From the NCBI GenBank assembly GCA_958448375.1, contig CAUDDU010000002.1, positions 1 through 16,958 of the forward strand: DNA of 16,958 nucleotides. The letters run 5' to 3'. The first letter of the stretch is position 1. Every line of letters begins with the position of its first letter. The position numbers and the translations under genes were made by a program. The stretch comes from an uncultured Collinsella sp. Its GTDB lineage: Bacteria > Actinomycetota > Coriobacteriia > Coriobacteriales > Coriobacteriaceae. A model generated the notes under the pieces. It made no database searches. It saw only the letters and a program-made list of their open reading frames with translations, and was not told the DNA's origin. Positions 14,381-16,958 of the stretch are shown piece by piece.

Positions 14381-15491
14381 GCCATATAACTCGATCGCGA
14401 ATGTACGCGCCCAGCATGGGCACGGTAAACCGGACGAGGCCGTATCCGGCAGCTTCGATGACGCGCTCGCGAATCGGGCTTGCGCGATATTTACTCGCCC
14501 AGCTCTGGGTACGCTCGCAGCGCTCAATGATATCCGCCATGCGCGTCGGTTTGCCCTCTTCAACCGCCATGGCCTCGATAAAGAGGCGCTGTGGACTGCG
14601 CAGCCCGTAATACAGAGGCGCGTCAACCGCTTCGTAGAACTCGGAGACGGCATCCGCATGGCCATCCTCGACATCGCGCCTTTCGATGACCTGCGAGCTA
14701 CGCCGGACAGCAGACCGCCACATGTAATATCCCACCAGCTGAACCATATAGGGATGCCCCATGCTCTTGTGCGCCGCAAGGTCCGCTGTCTCCGCGTCAA
14801 CGTAAAGACCAGCGTCTTTGACCGTCTGGATATACGAATCGCGTACCTTGGGCAAAGATATCGCCTCCAGCGTACGCTGCTGGGCACGCCGCAAAAACGT
14901 CACGCTCGGCTCTTCGAGCAGATCGTCAACCATACTGGGCAAGCCAGCGAACACCAGCGCAAGACCGCGCTGGTCGCTATCGGGCAAGCCCGTGGCATCC
15001 TGGTCTCCGAGCAACTGCTGATAGAGAACGGCAAGGGCCGCCAGTTCCTCGATAGACGCCGATTGTGCCTCGTCAATCGCAAACAGTATGCCCTTGCCTG
15101 GACCGAGCTTCTTGAGGCGCTCGTTGACCAGCCCTCGCAACGTTTCGCCCTTTGCTCGCGCCGCCTCGACCGACATCCGGCCAAACGACGGACCGAACTC
15201 CATTGACGTCACAACGGGCTTATTCGAGCGAAGCGCGTCGGCTAAGCGGTCGCATAAGCCAAGCGAAGCGGAATCGGAGATAACCGCCCATCCGCGCTCG
15301 CTGGCTAGACGTTGCAGCTCCCGCAGGAGAACCGTTTTGCCGCAGCCGCGGTTTCCCGTAATGAGCATGAGCCTACCCGGCGCTCCGGCGCCGTTGTCGA
15401 GTCCTTCCTCAAAATCTTCGATGACCGACTCTCGACCGATGAGCATCGGAGGCCGCTTGCCTGCCGTTGGCTTAAAGGGATTTGGATTCAT
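14373..15491 (-). CDS. AAA-type P-loop ATPase, paralog of the 10727 gene, function unknown
   Basis: The 372-residue protein has the same layout as the other ATPase: NPFKPTAGKRPPMLIGR (4-20), Walker A GNRGCGKT (46-53), Walker B ILFAIDE (135-141), FAGLP (181-185), FLRRAQQ (199-205), QLVGY (251-255) and a C-terminal winged-helix-like segment ending GLVRFTVPMLGAYI. It carries a longer insert around 160-178. The ATG at 15491 has AGGAGG (15502-15497) 5 nt before it. Its stop overlaps the uvrA-like start, so the two genes are probably one operon transcribed from the promoter with three phased TTATACC repeats. Identity to the paralog looks low outside motifs, so the duplication is old or the genes came separately. 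It may regulate itself or act with the UvrA-like protein; both are guesses. Confidence 0.85.
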   Translation of the reverse strand: MNPNPFKPTAGKRPPMLIGRESVIEDFEEGLDNGAGAPGRLMLITGNRGCGKTVLLRELQRLASERGWAVISDSASLGLCDRLADALRSNKPVVTSMEFGPSFGRMSVEAARAKGETLRGLVNERLKKLGPGKGILFAIDEAQSASIEELAALAVLYQQLLGDQDATGLPDSDQRGLALVFAGLPSMVDDLLEEPSVTFLRRAQQRTLEAISLPKVRDSYIQTVKDAGLYVDAETADLAAHKSMGHPYMVQLVGYYMWRSAVRRSSQVIERRDVEDGHADAVSEFYEAVDAPLYYGLRSPQRLFIEAMAVEEGKPTRMADIIERCERTQSWASKYRASPIRERVIEAAGYGLVRFTVPMLGAYIRDRVIWHE

Positions 15492-15524
15492 GTCGGCCTC
15501 CTCGGATCGGTAAATCCTGGTAAC

Positions 15525-15554
15525 AGTTATACCAACTTATACCGAGTTATACCA
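15525..15554 (-). repeat. Three helically phased TTATACC repeats
   Basis: On the plus strand TTATACC occurs at 15527-15533, 15537-15543 and 15547-15553, an exact 10-bp period with 3-nt spacers. The outer copies extend to the identical 13-mer AGTTATACCAACT (15525-15537 and 15545-15557). The spacing puts every copy on the same DNA face, as expected for cooperative protein binding. The array covers the predicted promoter of the ATPase-uvrA operon. Confidence 0.75.
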
Positions 15555-15555
15555 A
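15526..15555 (-). promoter_or_regulatory. Predicted promoter of the ATPase-uvrA-like operon
   Basis: On the minus strand TTGGTA (15555-15550) and TATAAC (15531-15526) are 18 bp apart, giving a start near 15519 and a leader of about 28 nt containing AGGAGG. Both boxes lie within the TTATACC array, so a protein bound there would block RNA polymerase. Confidence 0.5.
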
Positions 15556-15562
15556 CTGAATC

Positions 15563-15587
15563 TGACAAAGGGGCTGCCCCTCTGTCA
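15563..15587. repeat. Hairpin repeat, copy 3 (overlaps tetM-like stop)
   Basis: TGACAAAGGGG (15563-15573) and CCCCTCTGTCA (15577-15587) form an 11-bp stem with one mismatch around CTG. The stop codon of the tetM-like gene (TGA, minus strand, 15587-15585) lies inside it, in the same ATG-TGA context as trmL in copy 1. It is the third member of the family and lies immediately upstream of the ATPase promoter. Confidence 0.75.
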
Positions 15588-16958
15588 CATGTGGCCGAAA
15601 AACTCGGCGTCTGCTGCTCGCCAGGGGCGGAAGGTGGCGGGATCGATCTTTACGTGCGCCGCGGCGGGTACGTCGTACCATTTGACCGTGTAACCAGCGC
15701 CGTGAGAGCAAAAGACCGAGTCGGGCGTGTTGGGCAGATCGGCCTCGGGCTCATAGGCGGCCGTCTCGATTACGCGCTCGGCATCATGGCAAGCCGCATA
15801 GCCGGCGAACTCCAGGTACAGATGCCCGCGACCGCTCGTGTAGGCAGCTACCTCCAGGGCATAGTCCTGCACCTCGGATGCCGGCACGCGACCCACAAGC
15901 TTCGCCCGGTCCCCCGTCATCGTCGGTGGCTCGTACTCGGCACCCATGCGCGTGGCATCCGAGAGCGCCCGGCCCACGCACTCCCCCGGCACCTCGAGCT
16001 CAAAGTGGTACCACGGCTCCAACAGCACCGCCGCGCCAGCCTCACGCGCCTGCATGAGCCCCTGGCGAATCGCGCGGTACGTGGCCTGGCGAAAATCGCC
16101 GCCCTCGGTGTGTTTGGCATGCGCACGGCCGCCCGTGAGCGTAATGCGCACATCGGTGATGGGCGAGCCGGTCAGCACGCCCAGGTGATCGCGCTCCATG
16201 GCGTTGGTGAGTGCCAGACGCTGCCAGTTAAGATCGAGCTCATCGGTCGAGGTCACGGTGCCAAACTGCACGCCCGAACCCGCCGGCAACGGCTCCAGAC
16301 GCAGATGCACCTCGGCATAGTGGCGCAGTGGCTCAAAGTGGCCCACGCCCTCGACCGGCTGCGAAATAGTCTCCTTATAGAGAATGCCGCCAGACTCAAA
16401 CGCAACCGAAAGGCCAAAGCGATCGGCCAACACCCGCTGCACGACCTCGAGCTGCACCGCCCCCATAAGCTGCAGATGTATTTGTTCAAGATGGGTGTTC
16501 CAGCCTACGCCGAGCATGGGATCTTCGTCCGCCAACTCAGTCAGCGCTTTGAACACCGCGTGGACATCGTGTTCGCCCGGAAGCACCGTATAGGTGAGGA
16601 CCGGCGCAATGACGGGCGCATCGCACGCGGGTTCCGCGCCCAGAGCGTCCCCTGGGCGAACGTGCGCAAGGCCCGTCACGGCACAAATGCCGCCAGCAGC
16701 AACTTCTTGGGCAAGCTCATACTTCTCGCCGTTATAGATGCGTACCTGATCGACCTTCTGCTCCCATGCCTCGGCACCGGAACGTCCGTTAATCACCTGT
16801 TTGGCATGCAGCGTGCCGCCGGTCACTTTAACCCAAGCCAAGCGCTCGCCGCGGTCCCCGCGGCTGACGCGATAGACGCGGGCGGCAAACTCCGGGAGCC
16901 ACGCCTGTTCGCGCATCAGCGCGCATATACCATCCAACAGCTCGTCCACACCTTGGTC
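15585..16958 (-). CDS. Tet(M)/EF-G-like ribosomal protection-type GTPase, partial (5' end outside)
   Basis: The frame is open to the right window edge, so only the C-terminal 457 residues are seen; Tet(M)-type proteins have about 640, and the missing part is the GTPase domain. What is visible matches EF-G domain II (about 20-110), III (about 120-200), IV (about 200-320) and V (about 320-400). The stretch LLEPWYHFELEVPGE and the later YTSGRG-LYLEFAGY align in order with the Tet(M) LLEPYLSFKIYAP and FFTNGR regions. The C-terminal tail has DSVFCSHGAGYTVKW and ends EFFGHM. It may be a translational GTPase that removes tetracycline from ribosomes, or a housekeeping paralog; resistance cannot be claimed from sequence. 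The stop lies in a hairpin repeat. Confidence 0.85.
   Translation of the reverse strand, partial: DQGVDELLDGICALMREQAWLPEFAARVYRVSRGDRGERLAWVKVTGGTLHAKQVINGRSGAEAWEQKVDQVRIYNGEKYELAQEVAAGGICAVTGLAHVRPGDALGAEPACDAPVIAPVLTYTVLPGEHDVHAVFKALTELADEDPMLGVGWNTHLEQIHLQLMGAVQLEVVQRVLADRFGLSVAFESGGILYKETISQPVEGVGHFEPLRHYAEVHLRLEPLPAGSGVQFGTVTSTDELDLNWQRLALTNAMERDHLGVLTGSPITDVRITLTGGRAHAKHTEGGDFRQATYRAIRQGLMQAREAGAAVLLEPWYHFELEVPGECVGRALSDATRMGAEYEPPTMTGDRAKLVGRVPASEVQDYALEVAAYTSGRGHLYLEFAGYAACHDAERVIETAAYEPEADLPNTPDSVFCSHGAGYTVKWYDVPAAAHVKIDPATFRPWRAADAEFFGHM

Noticed and set aside
14381..14887. 169-codon N-terminal extension of the UvrA-like protein
   Set aside because: It lies inside the second ATPase gene in another frame, is Arg/Ser-rich and unlike UvrA. 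UvrA homology starts just after the ATG at 14380 or 14347.
1..16958. CRISPR array, tRNA, rRNA, insertion sequence or prophage
   Set aside because: No regular spacer repeats, tRNA cloverleaf, rRNA stretch, transposase, integrase or phage structural gene was recognised on either strand.

Overview
The window is high-GC chromosomal DNA with dense, mostly intact genes, strong AAGGAGG-type ribosome binding sites and long spurious antisense frames. Gene content and protein style suggest a gut actinobacterium of the Coriobacteriia, most likely Collinsella or a close relative. That assignment is an inference from recognition of the protein families; no marker gene was compared. No rRNA, tRNA, CRISPR array, transposase or phage gene is visible.

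Positions 1-1938 (+) hold a tight thiamine salvage operon: thiM, a small thiamine-binding YkoF/MTH1187-type protein, and thiE. A terminator-like hairpin lies directly in front of the thiM ribosome binding site. Positions 2051-2920 (-) encode a patatin-like phospholipase, convergent with thiE. Positions 3245-7619 (+) hold two related cyclic-di-GMP genes. Both carry an intact GGDEF domain, a PAS-like domain and a degenerate GGDEF-like domain; the first also carries a second degenerate GGDEF and an intact EAL domain, so it could both make and degrade the messenger. Positions 7694-9887 (+) encode a flavodoxin-fold oxidoreductase, an ArsC/Spx-fold protein lacking its catalytic cysteine, and a CobW-family GTPase metallochaperone. 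A strong terminator follows, then trmL (tRNA wobble methyltransferase) with an unusual insertion.

The right third, 10576-15587, is the most unusual part. Two paralogous P-loop ATPases of unknown function, one (+) at 10727-11827 and one (-) at 14373-15491, bracket a uvrA-like gene (-). That gene lacks the UvrB-binding domain, as in the UvrA2/DrrC class. The second ATPase gene overlaps uvrA by 8 bp, so the two probably form an operon. Its promoter region carries three copies of TTATACC spaced exactly 10 bp apart, covering the predicted -35 and -10. The first ATPase promoter has a different palindrome flanking its predicted -10. Three copies of one hairpin family (core GACAAAGGG/CCCTTTGTC) mark the edges of this block, and two of them supply the stop codons of the outside genes trmL and the tetM-like gene. 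The window ends inside a Tet(M)/EF-G-like ribosomal-protection-type GTPase gene (-), whose N-terminal part lies outside.

The best candidate for an undescribed system is the ATPase / UvrA2-like / ATPase block with its phased operator and bounding hairpins. A role in tolerance to DNA-binding compounds or another stress is a hypothesis only.
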